Shown: piece by piece, positions 26,363 to 35,559 of the stretch | Numbering within the stretch: the first letter of the stretch is position 1 | How the letters are laid out: each line of letters begins with the position of its first letter | Origin: Virgibacillus_P tibetensis | Lineage (GTDB): Bacteria > Bacillota > Bacilli > Bacillales > Amphibacillaceae | Assembly: GCF_036026595.1 (NCBI RefSeq) | Contig: NZ_JARZFX010000003.1 | Coordinates: 297,382 to 361,381, forward strand | Length of the DNA: 64,000 nucleotides | Direction of reading: 5' to 3' | Translations under genes and position numbers: made by a program | Notes under the pieces: generated by a model | Database searches by the model: none | What the model saw: only the letters and a program-made list of their open reading frames with translations | What the model was told of the DNA's origin: nothing

Positions 26363-27970
26363 CTACTGAATATCTTTGAGTTCTTCATACTGATCACGCA
26401 AGGAACGCTTCAGGACTTTTCCACTCGGATTCTTTGGCAGAACGTCGGTAAATTCTACATACTTTGGAACCTTGAACTTTGATAAACGGACCTTACAGAA
26501 TTCTTCGACATCCTTTTTGGTCAATGTTGCTTCCTCTTTTGGAACAATAATAGCAGTAACTGCTTCAATCCAATACGGGTCAGGGATACTGATAACGGCA
26601 ACTTCCGAGACACCCTCCAACTGATAGATCGTTTCCTCGACTTCCCTGCTTGATACGTTTACACCGCCAGTGTTGATCATATCCTTCTTCCGGTCCACAA
26701 TCGTAATATAACCTTCCTCATCCATCACACCGAGATCCCCACTATGAAACCATCCCCCACGAAACGCTTCCGCAGTTTTCTCCGGATCATGCAGATATCC
26801 CTTCATTGCATGTGGAGTTCGGTGCACAATTTCACCAGTCTCCCCACGCGGTAATTCATTATCTTCCTCATCAACAACTTTCGTTTGAACATGTAATGTT
26901 GCAACACCTGCAGACCCAAGTTTTCGTAATTGGTCTTCCGGCTGAAGTGCCGTTGCAAGCGGCGCAACTTCAGTTTGCCCATAAAAATTCCAGAACTTAG
27001 CATTCGGTAAACGTTCAGCTAGTTCTTTTAAAATCTCCCTAGGCATAATTGCTGCACCATAATAGCACTTTTCCAATGTCGATAAATTACGCTTATCAAA
27101 ATCAGGATGCCTTAATAAAGCGATCCAGACAGTTGGAGGACAGAATAGTTGTGTTGCCCCCTCTTCTTCTATGGTTTTTAAAATAATCTCCGGACTGGCA
27201 GCACCCAGAATTATTCCACTCGATCCAATATACACACTTGGCCCGAGAAACACATGCAGCTGCGCGCTGTGATAAAGCGGTAAAGCATGAATCGCTACAT
27301 CATTGTCAGCCATTTTCCCATCAACAATACAACTTACATACTCGCTAATAATACTTTTGTGTGAAAGCATAACTCCCTTTGGTCTTGATTCTGTGCCACT
27401 TGTATACAGTACATGCGCAAGATCATCATCCATAATTTGGGCATCAACGAAATCCGTGGACTGTCCTTCCCTGGCATTTGACAGTGTTGTCCAGGCTGCC
27501 AGACTCCCCTCGAATGTCCCTAGAACATCCATTAGATAGCGGTGTTTTATTTCCATTCTGCCTGCTGATTTATCCAAAACAGGTGCATACTCTTCGGAAG
27601 CAATAAATCCATTGACCTCAGCATGTTCCAAAATATAGTTGACATCTTCTTCTGACAGCATATAGTTGATTGGTATCATTACTGCACCAATACGCGCCAA
27701 GGCAAAATTAACCACTACAAAATCCAGACTGTTTTTGGACATAACTGTAATCATATCGCCTTTTTTCATTCCATTTTGCAAGAAGGCACGTGCTGTCTGA
27801 TTAACCAGATCATCAAGCTCTGCATAATTAAGACGCTGTTCCTCAAAAGCGAATGCAAATTTCTCAGGCATTCGATCACGTGTCCGTGCCAATAGATCAC
27901 CAAGTGTATTACGACGCGCACGTTCCAACATTTTATTAAGATCACCCTGTACATTTGTTTCTGTGTTCAT
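26363..27970 (-). CDS. Long-chain fatty acid-CoA ligase (AMP-binding)
   Basis: A 535-residue adenylate-forming enzyme. Signatures are YTSGTESRPKGVMLSH (P-loop), FYGQTEVAPLAT, WFHSGDLGVMDEEGYITIVDRKKDMINTGG cut at the hinge DRKK, and the C-terminal catalytic lysine in NPSGKVLKR. It activates a fatty or related carboxylic acid with ATP and CoA. Resemblance is to LcfA/FadD and the FadD13-like group; chain length cannot be read off. AGGAGTGTGG before ATG. It is monocistronic. Confidence 0.85.
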   Translation of the reverse strand: MNTETNVQGDLNKMLERARRNTLGDLLARTRDRMPEKFAFAFEEQRLNYAELDDLVNQTARAFLQNGMKKGDMITVMSKNSLDFVVVNFALARIGAVMIPINYMLSEEDVNYILEHAEVNGFIASEEYAPVLDKSAGRMEIKHRYLMDVLGTFEGSLAAWTTLSNAREGQSTDFVDAQIMDDDLAHVLYTSGTESRPKGVMLSHKSIISEYVSCIVDGKMADNDVAIHALPLYHSAQLHVFLGPSVYIGSSGIILGAASPEIILKTIEEEGATQLFCPPTVWIALLRHPDFDKRNLSTLEKCYYGAAIMPREILKELAERLPNAKFWNFYGQTEVAPLATALQPEDQLRKLGSAGVATLHVQTKVVDEEDNELPRGETGEIVHRTPHAMKGYLHDPEKTAEAFRGGWFHSGDLGVMDEEGYITIVDRKKDMINTGGVNVSSREVEETIYQLEGVSEVAVISIPDPYWIEAVTAIIVPKEEATLTKKDVEEFCKVRLSKFKVPKYVEFTDVLPKNPSGKVLKRSLRDQYEELKDIQ

Positions 27971-28240
27971 AACACCACACTCCTCAAATGATTTTTACGA
28001 TGAGCCACTTGTTGAAATTTCTTTGTTTTAGTTTAATTCAGATAATTGATTTAAGCAAGACTATATTGCCTGTTTTCAGTGTTTATGTTGTTCTCAAGTG
28101 TTGAGACTTTCCCTTCAATAATAGAGTTTCTAAACAAAAGAGTGTGAGATTGATTTACCGCTGCCCAAATTGAATTTAAATAGTAGCTATTTCGCATTCC
28201 ATGAATATAGTGAAAATGACTACTACCTAGGAGGAATACA

Positions 28241-28735
28241 ATGGAACCCAATCAACAAAAACATCTTGCATGGCATGAGACATTGGAAATACACGAGCTA
28301 GTAGCTTTTCAATCAGTAGGTTTAATGAAATTAAAGAAAGCAATCGGAGAAATAAAGGACTCGAAACTGCGAGGTATTTACGAAGAAACAATTAAAGGCT
28401 TGGAACAAAATATTCGAGAGCTGCTGAAATTTTATCCAATGGCGCCTCGTGAAGACAGCGAATATGAAACAAGAAATTTAGATACAGCTTTTTATGCAGG
28501 TGATTTATTGGCTTTGTCTAAAACTTCTGTTCGGAATTACGCAATTGCAATTACAGAATCTGCTACACCTGCTGTAAGAGAAACATTGAATAACCATTTA
28601 CAAAAAGCTGTTCGAACTCATGGAAAGGTTTTTTATTACATGTATGAAAAAGGACTTTACCCAGCATATAACTTAGATAAGTTATTAAAAGGTGATATGG
28701 AAAATGCGCGTAAAGCCTTGGAAATGCGTTATTAA
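28241..28735 (+). CDS. CotF-type spore coat protein
   Basis: A 164-residue protein of the CotF family (PF07875), with the conserved LAWHETLEIHELVAFQSVGL start and central TFYxGDLL/LALSKTSVRNYAIAITESATP block. The fold is a ferritin-like helix bundle. Members are in the spore coat or associate with it. AGGAGG precedes the ATG by 8 bases. It ends at a hairpin shared with dbpA. Confidence 0.8.
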   Translation: MEPNQQKHLAWHETLEIHELVAFQSVGLMKLKKAIGEIKDSKLRGIYEETIKGLEQNIRELLKFYPMAPREDSEYETRNLDTAFYAGDLLALSKTSVRNYAIAITESATPAVRETLNNHLQKAVRTHGKVFYYMYEKGLYPAYNLDKLLKGDMENARKALEMRY

Positions 28736-28740
28736 TATAA

Positions 28741-28774
28741 AGAATGAGTCAGAGATCCAACTCTGACTCATTCT
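28741..28774. terminator. Bidirectional terminator between coat gene and dbpA
   Basis: AGAATGAGTCAGAG (28741-28754) pairs perfectly with CTCTGACTCATTCT (28761-28774), 14 bp, between convergent genes. Confidence 0.8.
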
Positions 28775-28782
28775 TCTAACCA

Positions 28783-30228
28783 TTATTCTTTCGCTTGTGC
28801 AACCTTTAATAATTTCCCTTTAATCGTCGTATTCTTCATGGCTTCGATCACTATCGGTCCTTTCCCATTTAAAATATCAACATAAGAAACATTGTCCTTT
28901 ATCGTAATTATACCGATGTCATCTGCTGTAACTCCTTTTAACTTAGCAATAGTCCCAACAAAATCCACTGCTCTGATCTTCTTTTTCTTTCCACCGTTAA
29001 AATAGAGCTTCATAATTTCTTTATTCAGCTGCTCACTTTTATCTTTCTTAATTACCGGTTTGGAATGAAGTTTCTGTTCAAAAGCCGGTTCCGCTTTTTT
29101 TACTGCTGTTTTTGAGGGAGCGCTTTTTTCAGTAATTTTAAATCCAATAAATTCTTCAATTGCTGTTAAGAATTTTTCTTCATATTGCGTAACAAAGGAA
29201 ATGGCCTTTCCTTTCTTTCCTGCACGTCCTGTTCTTCCTGTGCGGTGAACATACGCCTCCTTCTCTAAAGGAATATCATAGTTAATTACAAGCGTAATAT
29301 TTTCTATATCAATTCCTCTTGCAGCAACATCTGTAGCGACTAAATAACGAAATTCACCCTTCTTAAAGTCATTCATTACCCCAAAACGGTCTTCCTGCAT
29401 CATGCCACCATGAATCTTATCACATGTATAGTCAAAACGATTTAATTGTTCAATAAGATTATCGACGCGATCTTTCGTACGGCAGAAAATGATACAGCTA
29501 TCGGGATTCTCTAGAATTGTCACATCTCTAAGCAAATTAAATTTCCGATCCTCTTTAACCGTAAATAGAGAATGATTTATTTGGACATCAGCATCCTCTA
29601 ATGATTTTATTTCAATTTTCCTCGGTGCCTTCATGTAGCGATGACTTAACTTTTCTACGTCTTCTGGTAACGTAGCAGAAAAGAGCATGGTTATTCTATC
29701 TTTAGGCAGTTTATTTATAATTGCTTCTACTTGTTTTATAAATCCCATATTAAGCATTTCATCCGCTTCGTCAATTACGAGGTAACGAAGCTCTCCCAGA
29801 TCTAACGTTTCACTTTCCAGATGATCCAGAACACGGCCAGGTGTACCTACTACAACATGACTCTTTTGTTTTAATTCAGCTTTTTGCTTAGCAAAAGGGT
29901 GCTTACCATATACAGCTGTGGCTTTAATCCGCTTAAAACGGCCGATGTTCATAATGTCATCTTTTACTTGGTCAGCTAACTCACGAGTCGGTGTGAGAAC
30001 CAGTGCTTGAGGTTTGTTTTCTTCCCAATCAATTTTCTCACAAATTGGCAGACCAAATGCCACCGTTTTCCCGCTTCCTGTTCGAGATTTAACTGTTAGA
30101 TCCATCCCTTTCAGCGCGTGTGGTATAACTTCCCTTTGAACCTCTGTAGGCTGTTTATAACCAAGGTTATCCAATGCCCTTACAATCTCTTCACTTAAGT
30201 TATAGTCTTTAAAATTTACTTCACTCAA
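28783..30228 (-). CDS. dbpA: DEAD-box ATP-dependent RNA helicase DbpA (YxiN-like)
   Basis: A 481-residue helicase with the Q motif, SRTGSGKT (motif I), PTRELA, TPGR, DEAD (motif II), SAT (III), and HRTGRTGRAGKKG (VI). The C-terminal 75 residues (RAVDFVGTIAKLKGVTADDI onward) form the DbpA RNA-binding domain, which targets hairpin 92 of 23S rRNA during large-subunit assembly. Length and tail match B. subtilis YxiN. TTG start behind GAAGGAG. The methyltransferase gene upstream on the same strand is 32 bases away. Confidence 0.9.
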   Translation of the reverse strand: MSEVNFKDYNLSEEIVRALDNLGYKQPTEVQREVIPHALKGMDLTVKSRTGSGKTVAFGLPICEKIDWEENKPQALVLTPTRELADQVKDDIMNIGRFKRIKATAVYGKHPFAKQKAELKQKSHVVVGTPGRVLDHLESETLDLGELRYLVIDEADEMLNMGFIKQVEAIINKLPKDRITMLFSATLPEDVEKLSHRYMKAPRKIEIKSLEDADVQINHSLFTVKEDRKFNLLRDVTILENPDSCIIFCRTKDRVDNLIEQLNRFDYTCDKIHGGMMQEDRFGVMNDFKKGEFRYLVATDVAARGIDIENITLVINYDIPLEKEAYVHRTGRTGRAGKKGKAISFVTQYEEKFLTAIEEFIGFKITEKSAPSKTAVKKAEPAFEQKLHSKPVIKKDKSEQLNKEIMKLYFNGGKKKKIRAVDFVGTIAKLKGVTADDIGIITIKDNVSYVDILNGKGPIVIEAMKNTTIKGKLLKVAQAKE

Positions 30229-30260
30229 TTTAGGCGCTCCTTCTTTAGTATCAGTTTTAC

Positions 30261-31250
30261 TTACTCACAAACGAGTACCTGCCGAGAAAATCTCGCTTTT
30301 CTTGCTATACAGCGGTCTTTAACTTGAAAACCGGCCTCTTCCACCATGTGATCTATCGTGTCAACCGTTACAACAACCACTTTATCTGCTATACGATTGG
30401 CATGTTTTAGAATGGATAACTGTTCTTCTTGCGTAATGTGTGTATATAGGTTATAAGGTAAATCGATAATCGCAACATCATAGCCCTCTGGAGAAGTTTC
30501 TATCGGACCGGTAGTTACATCACATTCATAGCCAAAGTGTGCAATATTCTTCCTGGATCCTTTTGTTACTAATGGATTAATGTCACGACCACTGATATTA
30601 ATTTGCATCGATAATGCTTCAACGAGTACATTTCCAATTCCACAGCATGGATCTATCACTGAAATTCCTTCAGGATCAGGAACAGCTATATTACATAATG
30701 ATCTGGCCAATCGCGTACCTAAAGCTGTGGAATAGCTATGCGGCTTTTTCACGTGATGGAGCCAAACAGGCTCGCTTTCTACATGCTCCCCAAAATACCA
30801 GTAATCATTTAGCCTAATCAATCCAAATGCATAATCCGGATGGTGTAAATCGAAATCAGCATCTATTTTCCAACCAAGATCCCGTTCAATTTGATTTCGT
30901 TCTTTATAGCTTATCTTTTTTGAGTTACCCATTTCTTTAAAGTTAATAAAGGACACGCTGAAGGTAGATTCACCTAACCGTAACTTGGTTACTTGTTCCA
31001 TTATTTCAGATAAACTATTCCCTTCATACATCACTTCAATTCTATCTTTCATAAAGGGGCTTCTGCTGGGATCTACTTTAACTTTACTTTTAATAAAATT
31101 CGAATCCGTATCAGTGTTAAAGAAAGCGCGCATTTCCAATTGACATAAGGAATGCTCCTCCTCAGGATATCTGTACGTATATATATATTCTGATATTAAT
31201 TCATGATTAGCGATTCTTCTCTCATCCTTTAGTGTTATATTGTCCAACAT
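30261..31250 (-). CDS. SAM-dependent RNA methyltransferase, TRM11-like
   Basis: A 329-residue protein with an N-terminal RNA-binding-like half (about 1-170) and a C-terminal Rossmann methyltransferase. Motif I is DPCCGIGNVLVEAL, and motif IV is DLPYNLY, which is the D/N-PPY-type loop of N2-guanosine and related methyltransferases (UPF0020/TRM11). Target RNA unknown. Its neighbour dbpA also acts on RNA. Confidence 0.75.
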   Translation of the reverse strand: MLDNITLKDERRIANHELISEYIYTYRYPEEEHSLCQLEMRAFFNTDTDSNFIKSKVKVDPSRSPFMKDRIEVMYEGNSLSEIMEQVTKLRLGESTFSVSFINFKEMGNSKKISYKERNQIERDLGWKIDADFDLHHPDYAFGLIRLNDYWYFGEHVESEPVWLHHVKKPHSYSTALGTRLARSLCNIAVPDPEGISVIDPCCGIGNVLVEALSMQINISGRDINPLVTKGSRKNIAHFGYECDVTTGPIETSPEGYDVAIIDLPYNLYTHITQEEQLSILKHANRIADKVVVVTVDTIDHMVEEAGFQVKDRCIARKARFSRQVLVCE

Positions 31251-31339
31251 ATTTATTCCATATAGTATAAATATAACATTTCTTCATCCTTGATAGACAA
31301 TTAAATTAGAAACGCCATTTTCACATAGTGTATATACTG

Positions 31340-31450
31340 CAACATCTAGCTTTCACAGTGTCCTTTTTGCCGCTGGGCTCGCGCCAAGCCTTCTCGAAAA
31401 CACATCCGTCGTGCGATGTAACGCTGATGTAGCTTTCCTTGTACTCTTTT
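31340..31450. repeat. Short dispersed repeat, copy B
   Basis: CTCGAAAACACATCCG, TGCGATGTAACGCTG and GTAGCTTTCCTTGT align with the copy at 13505-13562. The left part (31350-31390) is GC-rich and ends in the intergenic hairpin. A minus-strand frame reads through it but overlaps the RDD gene and has no ribosome site. Confidence 0.6.
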
Positions 31451-31459
31451 CTGGTTAGA

Positions 31460-31485
31460 AAGGCGCTCACCGGAGTGAGCGCCTT
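31460..31485 (-). terminator. Terminator of the sppA-RDD operon
   Basis: AAGGCGCTCAC (31460-31470) and GTGAGCGCCTT (31475-31485) form an 11-bp stem with loop CGGA, 14 bases after the RDD stop. Confidence 0.7.
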
Positions 31486-31498
31486 AATTGTTATTTTC

Positions 31499-31963
31499 TT
31501 ACTCGTCATATACAACTCTTGTATTTCCAATCCGGTCATGTACACCCTTTTTCTCTGGACTAAAAGCCACAACCACATAAAGAAGAAAAGCAAAAAAGAA
31601 TACACGATGCAATATTCTTCCTATCACCTCGCGAAAGAATAAATCGCTCCATTTTAAAGCAGCTGCATCTTCCCGAATAACTCTCAAGCCGAAAATCATC
31701 TTACCCACGGTCTGACCAAAGAATTTCGTCATCAGCAGGAAGTATACATAGAAGGTCAGCACACTAACTATTCCTGTTACTGTCCAAAAGCCAATTTCTG
31801 CATTATTTATAAACTTTAACGGACTAAGCAGGATGCCGTTAATGCTGTAAATGATCAGTAAATCAGCTGAATAAGCCCAAAAGCGCATCCAGAATCCAGC
31901 ATATCTTCTTGGTATGATTGTTCTCTCAGTAGATAGTATATGGTCCTCTTGTTCTTCATTCAT
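31499..31963 (-). CDS. RDD-family membrane protein (YteJ-like)
   Basis: A 154-residue protein with the RDD signature: RYAGFWMRFWAYSADLLIIYSINGI near the start (Arg, Asp, Asp) and FGQTVGKMIFGLRVI. About three membrane helices. It directly follows sppA (12 bases), the same order as yteI(sppA)-yteJ in B. subtilis. The family function is debated; some RDD proteins affect ion transport or protein secretion. Confidence 0.85.
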   Translation of the reverse strand: MNEEQEDHILSTERTIIPRRYAGFWMRFWAYSADLLIIYSINGILLSPLKFINNAEIGFWTVTGIVSVLTFYVYFLLMTKFFGQTVGKMIFGLRVIREDAAALKWSDLFFREVIGRILHRVFFFAFLLYVVVAFSPEKKGVHDRIGNTRVVYDE

Positions 31964-31975
31964 GACGGCACCCCC

Positions 31976-32974
31976 TTATCTGGAATATAAATACATTGCT
32001 CGTGGTGCGTTGTTTTCCCGTAATAAATCCTTTATCCCGACTAAATCAGATTCAGTGTTGAACAACCCTTGAAGTGATCCTCCTAAGAATTGACTAAAAC
32101 CAAAGCTCTTTTCGTACTCTATAACTTGAGCGTTTTCCAATCCATAATCTGCTTTCATCAGTGCAATTGTATCGTCCATCGAGCCTAACTCATCGATTAA
32201 TTCGTTCTCATATGCTTGGGCACCTGTATAGACCCGGCCATCTCCAAGCTCCCTAACAGTCGCTTCAGACATCCCACGACCATCAACAATCACATCAACG
32301 AAATCTCCATATAAATCGTCTATCATCGTTTGCAGGATTTCTCTTTCCTCATCTGTCATCTGTCTGGAAGAAGACATGATATCTTTATATTCGCCACTTT
32401 TAATCGTATTAAAAGCAATCCCATGCTCATCTGCAAACTCAGCAAAATTAAAACTCTCCATAATAACACCAATTGACCCAGTTAATGTAGCGGAATGCGC
32501 TACAATTTTTTCTGCAGGTGCTGCAATGTAATAGCCTCCAGATGCTGCGGTGTTACCCATGGAAACATATACAGGTTTTTCGTATTCTTCCTGAATCGTC
32601 ACAATTTTATCGTGGATTTCGGCACTCTCAACGACTCCACCGCCTGGGGTGTTTACACGTACAACGATGCCATCTACATGCTTATCCTTCCCGGCTTCGT
32701 CAAGGACTTCCAAAAATCGCTTATGATTATAGGTATTTGCATTTACCAACGGATTCACTGCGGCATCCTGAATAATACCATCAAGATGAACAACAGCTAT
32801 TTTATTATTTCCTGTTCCATCTTCAATGACCTTTTCTTCAAACTCTTTTTCTCCTTGAAGGTTAAAGATATTCTCAAAATCAGCAGTAGCTACACTTGTT
32901 ACCATTCGAAAACCTAAGGACACAACCACCAGGACAATTGCCGCGATAAGCGCGAACCAACGTTTACTATTCAT
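31976..32974 (-). CDS. sppA: Signal peptide peptidase SppA (S49)
   Basis: A 332-residue membrane-anchored protease with one N-terminal helix. The catalytic serine lies in GNTAASGGYYIAA and the lysine in IKSGEYKDIMSS, the Ser/Lys dyad of short SppA (YteI). IVVRVNTPGGGV is the S49 core. It degrades leftover signal peptides in the membrane and in B. subtilis contributes to lantibiotic resistance. GGAGG precedes ATG. It is co-transcribed with the RDD gene. Confidence 0.9.
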   Translation of the reverse strand: MNSKRWFALIAAIVLVVVSLGFRMVTSVATADFENIFNLQGEKEFEEKVIEDGTGNNKIAVVHLDGIIQDAAVNPLVNANTYNHKRFLEVLDEAGKDKHVDGIVVRVNTPGGGVVESAEIHDKIVTIQEEYEKPVYVSMGNTAASGGYYIAAPAEKIVAHSATLTGSIGVIMESFNFAEFADEHGIAFNTIKSGEYKDIMSSSRQMTDEEREILQTMIDDLYGDFVDVIVDGRGMSEATVRELGDGRVYTGAQAYENELIDELGSMDDTIALMKADYGLENAQVIEYEKSFGFSQFLGGSLQGLFNTESDLVGIKDLLRENNAPRAMYLYSR

Positions 32975-33006
32975 GTATATGTTTCCTCCATTCTTTAAAA
33001 TTGAAA

Positions 33007-33300
33007 TTACTTTTCATTGTTAAAGGTGTAAACAAAAGGGATTGCCATAAGGACTGTAGGAATAAAATATAAAAAGGACAGTGCTATGGTTCCTAAAAGG
33101 ATAGCTATCCCTAATCCAATCAAAGCAAAACTTGTATTCTTATTAATTTGAAATCCAGCAATTATTCCAAGAACACCACTGAATATTCCAAGAAATCCTA
33201 TATTACCAAATGTATACGAATCATCTATTAAAGCGAACAGTTGGGCAAGTAAAGATAGTACTACTCCCAGCACGCCGCCAAGTATTGCCATTTTCTTCAA
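33007..33300 (-). CDS. Small DUF4064-like membrane protein
   Basis: A 97-residue protein made of about three membrane helices, with a GVLGVVLSLLAQLFALIDD start and GIFSGVLGIIAGF in the middle. It resembles DUF4064-type proteins of Bacillales. TTG start behind AGAGGAG. Function unknown. Confidence 0.65.
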   Translation of the reverse strand: MKKMAILGGVLGVVLSLLAQLFALIDDSYTFGNIGFLGIFSGVLGIIAGFQINKNTSFALIGLGIAILLGTIALSFLYFIPTVLMAIPFVYTFNNEK

Positions 33301-33318
33301 AATAATTCTCCTCTTATT

Positions 33319-33930
33319 CTAAAGAAGCAACCTGCGACTTTTTTTACTGCGTTTCGCTTTTGGTGGATAGTAGCCTCGTTCATAAATTCTTCCTTTAACC
33401 ATACTGCATTTTTCCAAAAACATATCCATCGAGTCCACTTTGTATTCTGTAATGGCCTGCAAAAGGACCTTGGCCGCAACCCGTGCATCTTCCAAAGCAT
33501 GATGATGCTCAAAAGTGATACCATGGTGGGCCGCCAGCGTGTTGAGCTTATGATTATGCAGTTCGGGCCACACCCTCTTAGATATGTTTGCTGTGCAGAG
33601 ATAATCCATATCTGGATAAGGCAGATTAAAATGATCAAGGGTGTGTCTGATTACACTCATATCAAAACTGGCATTATGTGCAATGACCAGATTTTTATAC
33701 AGATAGTTATTAAGAGTTGGCCAAAGCTCGGCAAATGTCGGTGCATCAATAATATCTCGCTCAGTTATCCCGTGAATTTGAGTATTAAAGGAACTGAAGT
33801 CCATCATCGGGTTAATTAAGCTGTAATATTCATCAATAATTTTATGTTCATCAGCTACTACAATACCTATAGCACATGGACTAAAACGTTTTTCGTTAGC
33901 AGTTTCAAAATCTATGGATACAAAATTCAT
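33319..33930 (-). CDS. DnaQ-family 3'-5' exonuclease
   Basis: A 203-residue exonuclease with Exo I FVSIDFETAN (DxE), Exo II VIAHNASFDMSVI (NxxxD) and Exo III HHALEDARVAA (HxxxxD), so all metal-binding acids are present. It lacks a polymerase or helicase fusion. It resembles the stand-alone DNA polymerase III epsilon-like exonucleases of Firmicutes. The basic tail (KAKRSKKSRR) may touch DNA. Confidence 0.85.
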   Translation of the reverse strand: MNFVSIDFETANEKRFSPCAIGIVVADEHKIIDEYYSLINPMMDFSSFNTQIHGITERDIIDAPTFAELWPTLNNYLYKNLVIAHNASFDMSVIRHTLDHFNLPYPDMDYLCTANISKRVWPELHNHKLNTLAAHHGITFEHHHALEDARVAAKVLLQAITEYKVDSMDMFLEKCSMVKGRIYERGYYPPKAKRSKKSRRLLL

Positions 33931-33962
33931 TCATTGTGTCCCCTTTTTTAAAATTTGGTTAG

Positions 33963-34661
33963 TCAGGGAATTTCTAAAATATCCCAAGCGGTTATTATAC
34001 CAAATAACTTTTCTGATGACTTACCATTCTTCGTGATTAGCATTGCCTCTAGACGTCTTCCCTGGCTTATTTGTTCTTTGAAAAATCCCACCGCTTCATA
34101 AACAAGCGTGTCACTGCTGATAAATTGAGCATTGTCACTATCCTCATATCGCAGCACTTCTTTAACAAGGGTCGTCTTTACTGAAGGAGCAGTTGGTTCA
34201 TCAGCTACCGCAAGCCAATTCGCAATACCCTTTTGCGTCAGTAAACCCAAAAATTCTGTATCATTGTAAATTGGAAACTTTGAAAGCCCTTTTTCATTTA
34301 TAATAACTAATAAATCTTCTAATAGGGTTGACTCCTGAAAAGCATAAACACTCCGGGAAAATAAAGGCGTTACTTTCTTTGGCAATGTTAGCTCACTTTC
34401 TATTTCTTCAATTCTGGCCACAATGGAATTATGGGGTTCTGCGATTGCATGTGTCACATCTATTTTATTATGAACAATAGCATTTCGAAGTTCTGCAAAC
34501 TCCAATAAATCATCACTGTAGCGTTTAATCAGTGCATTAGAATCGCGTAATGCCCTGACTGTTTTTGAAAATCCAATATCCGGCCCCTGATACATCGATG
34601 TTTTTAGTATCTTTTCAATTCGGTTAAAGGCAGTAAGAAATTTCTCAGAGTTAGTGTACAT
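33963..34661 (-). CDS. CBS-domain protein
   Basis: A 232-residue protein from the ATG at 34661 (GGGAG before it). The N-terminal 90 residues are helical and the rest holds a CBS pair (about 110-225; GLSKFPIYNDTEFLGLLTQKGIA, and a second repeat ending LFGIITAWDIL). CBS pairs bind adenine nucleotides. Partner unknown; no enzyme domain is fused. Confidence 0.78.
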   Translation of the reverse strand: MYTNSEKFLTAFNRIEKILKTSMYQGPDIGFSKTVRALRDSNALIKRYSDDLLEFAELRNAIVHNKIDVTHAIAEPHNSIVARIEEIESELTLPKKVTPLFSRSVYAFQESTLLEDLLVIINEKGLSKFPIYNDTEFLGLLTQKGIANWLAVADEPTAPSVKTTLVKEVLRYEDSDNAQFISSDTLVYEAVGFFKEQISQGRRLEAMLITKNGKSSEKLFGIITAWDILEIP

Positions 34662-34878
34662 AATGAACGCTCCCATGGCTGATAGTCTTTCTATATATTA
34701 TACCGAATTGATTAATGGATAATTCGTTTTTATGTAAGAGGTCGCTTTGCCACAGTTTTTTTTTGTAAATTATCCTTTTCTACTATTACATTTATTTTAG
34801 CACTATCTATTCTATTTTTATAGGACAGTCACTTGTCTGCCTCCAAAAAAGTACCATTTTTTTATATTGAAATTATTC

Positions 34879-34907
34879 TTGACATTTATAATAATGAGAT
34901 GTATGGT
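34879..34907 (+). promoter_or_regulatory. Promoter of the S-box transcript
   Basis: TTGACA (34879-34884) and TATGGT (34902-34907) are 17 bases apart, about 34 bases before the riboswitch. Confidence 0.7.
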
Positions 34908-34940
34908 GTTACTTAACATTAATTAAATAGTTAAATTTTT

Positions 34941-35095
34941 CTTATCCAGAGAGGTGGAGGGACTGGCCCTACGATACCTCGGCAACAGACTTATCTAAGT
35001 ACTGTGCCAATTCCAGAAGCGTAATGCTTGAAGATAAGAAGAGAAATTAGCCATGGGTCTAAACCTCTTCTTATTTAAAGAAGAGGTTTTTTTGT
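34941..35095 (+). promoter_or_regulatory. SAM-I riboswitch (S-box) with terminator
   Basis: CTTATC (34941-34946) and GATAAG (35033-35038) close the P1 helix. Inside lie the conserved AGAGAGGTGGAGGGACTGGC, CCTACGATACCTCGGCAAC and GTGCCAATTCC blocks of the SAM-I aptamer. An intrinsic terminator follows: AAACCTCTTCTT (35061-35072) with AAGAAGAGGTTT (35078-35089) and T7. High S-adenosylmethionine should stop transcription here. The next gene is the methionine-synthase-like gene at 35560, 465 bases away. Confidence 0.95.
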
Positions 35096-35099
35096 ATTG

Positions 35100-35545
35100 G
35101 TATGAACAAAGGCGCTTACGCCTGGTTAGGGACGTACGGAACTGTGCCCGCGCATCCGAGGGTGGGTCGACGTAGTCGCTCAGGAGCGGCGTACTTAGTC
35201 GATCTTCCTTTGTCCGCAGGAGATTCACTCCAGAGTATAAGATTCACTTAGACTTTCGCCATTTCTGGCGATAAGTCAAGTTCTTCTAAAAGGAAACAGT
35301 CATTGCAGGTGAATGGTACTTATTTGAATTTAGAACGAAAGGGTTATTTGCAGGCTGATTCCTTTGTTCCTGAGGTAGCACCGGATAACCCGGAAGTCTG
35401 CGCTGGATCCACTTTACCATAATCGGTATGAACTGGCGTCATGAGCAAAAGAAAAATAAGATATTGACATTAATTGCACCAAGGGCCGACAAAGCACCTG
35501 GATTTCCACTAAGATCATTCGCAAAGCTATCATAAAAAAAAGAGA
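35100..35545. repeat. Sequence between S-box and its gene: dispersed repeat plus remnants
   Basis: 35105-35220 is GC-rich (AAAGGCGCTTACGCCTGGTT then AGGGACGTACGG) and recalls the abundant GGCGCTT / TTAGxGACGTA dispersed repeats of Bacillaceae. A hairpin GACTTTCGCC / GGCGATAAGTC spans 35251-35277. A frame of about 55 codons without a start (to 35430, containing ADSFVPEVAPDNPEVCAGS) and another short frame (to 35532) look like gene debris; neither is recognised. Confidence 0.45.
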
Positions 35546-35559
35546 AAGAAGGATTTAAA

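Noticed and set aside
31321..31605. A minus-strand frame overlapping the RDD gene end
   Set aside because: It overlaps a well-supported gene in another frame and then runs through a dispersed repeat and a terminator hairpin.
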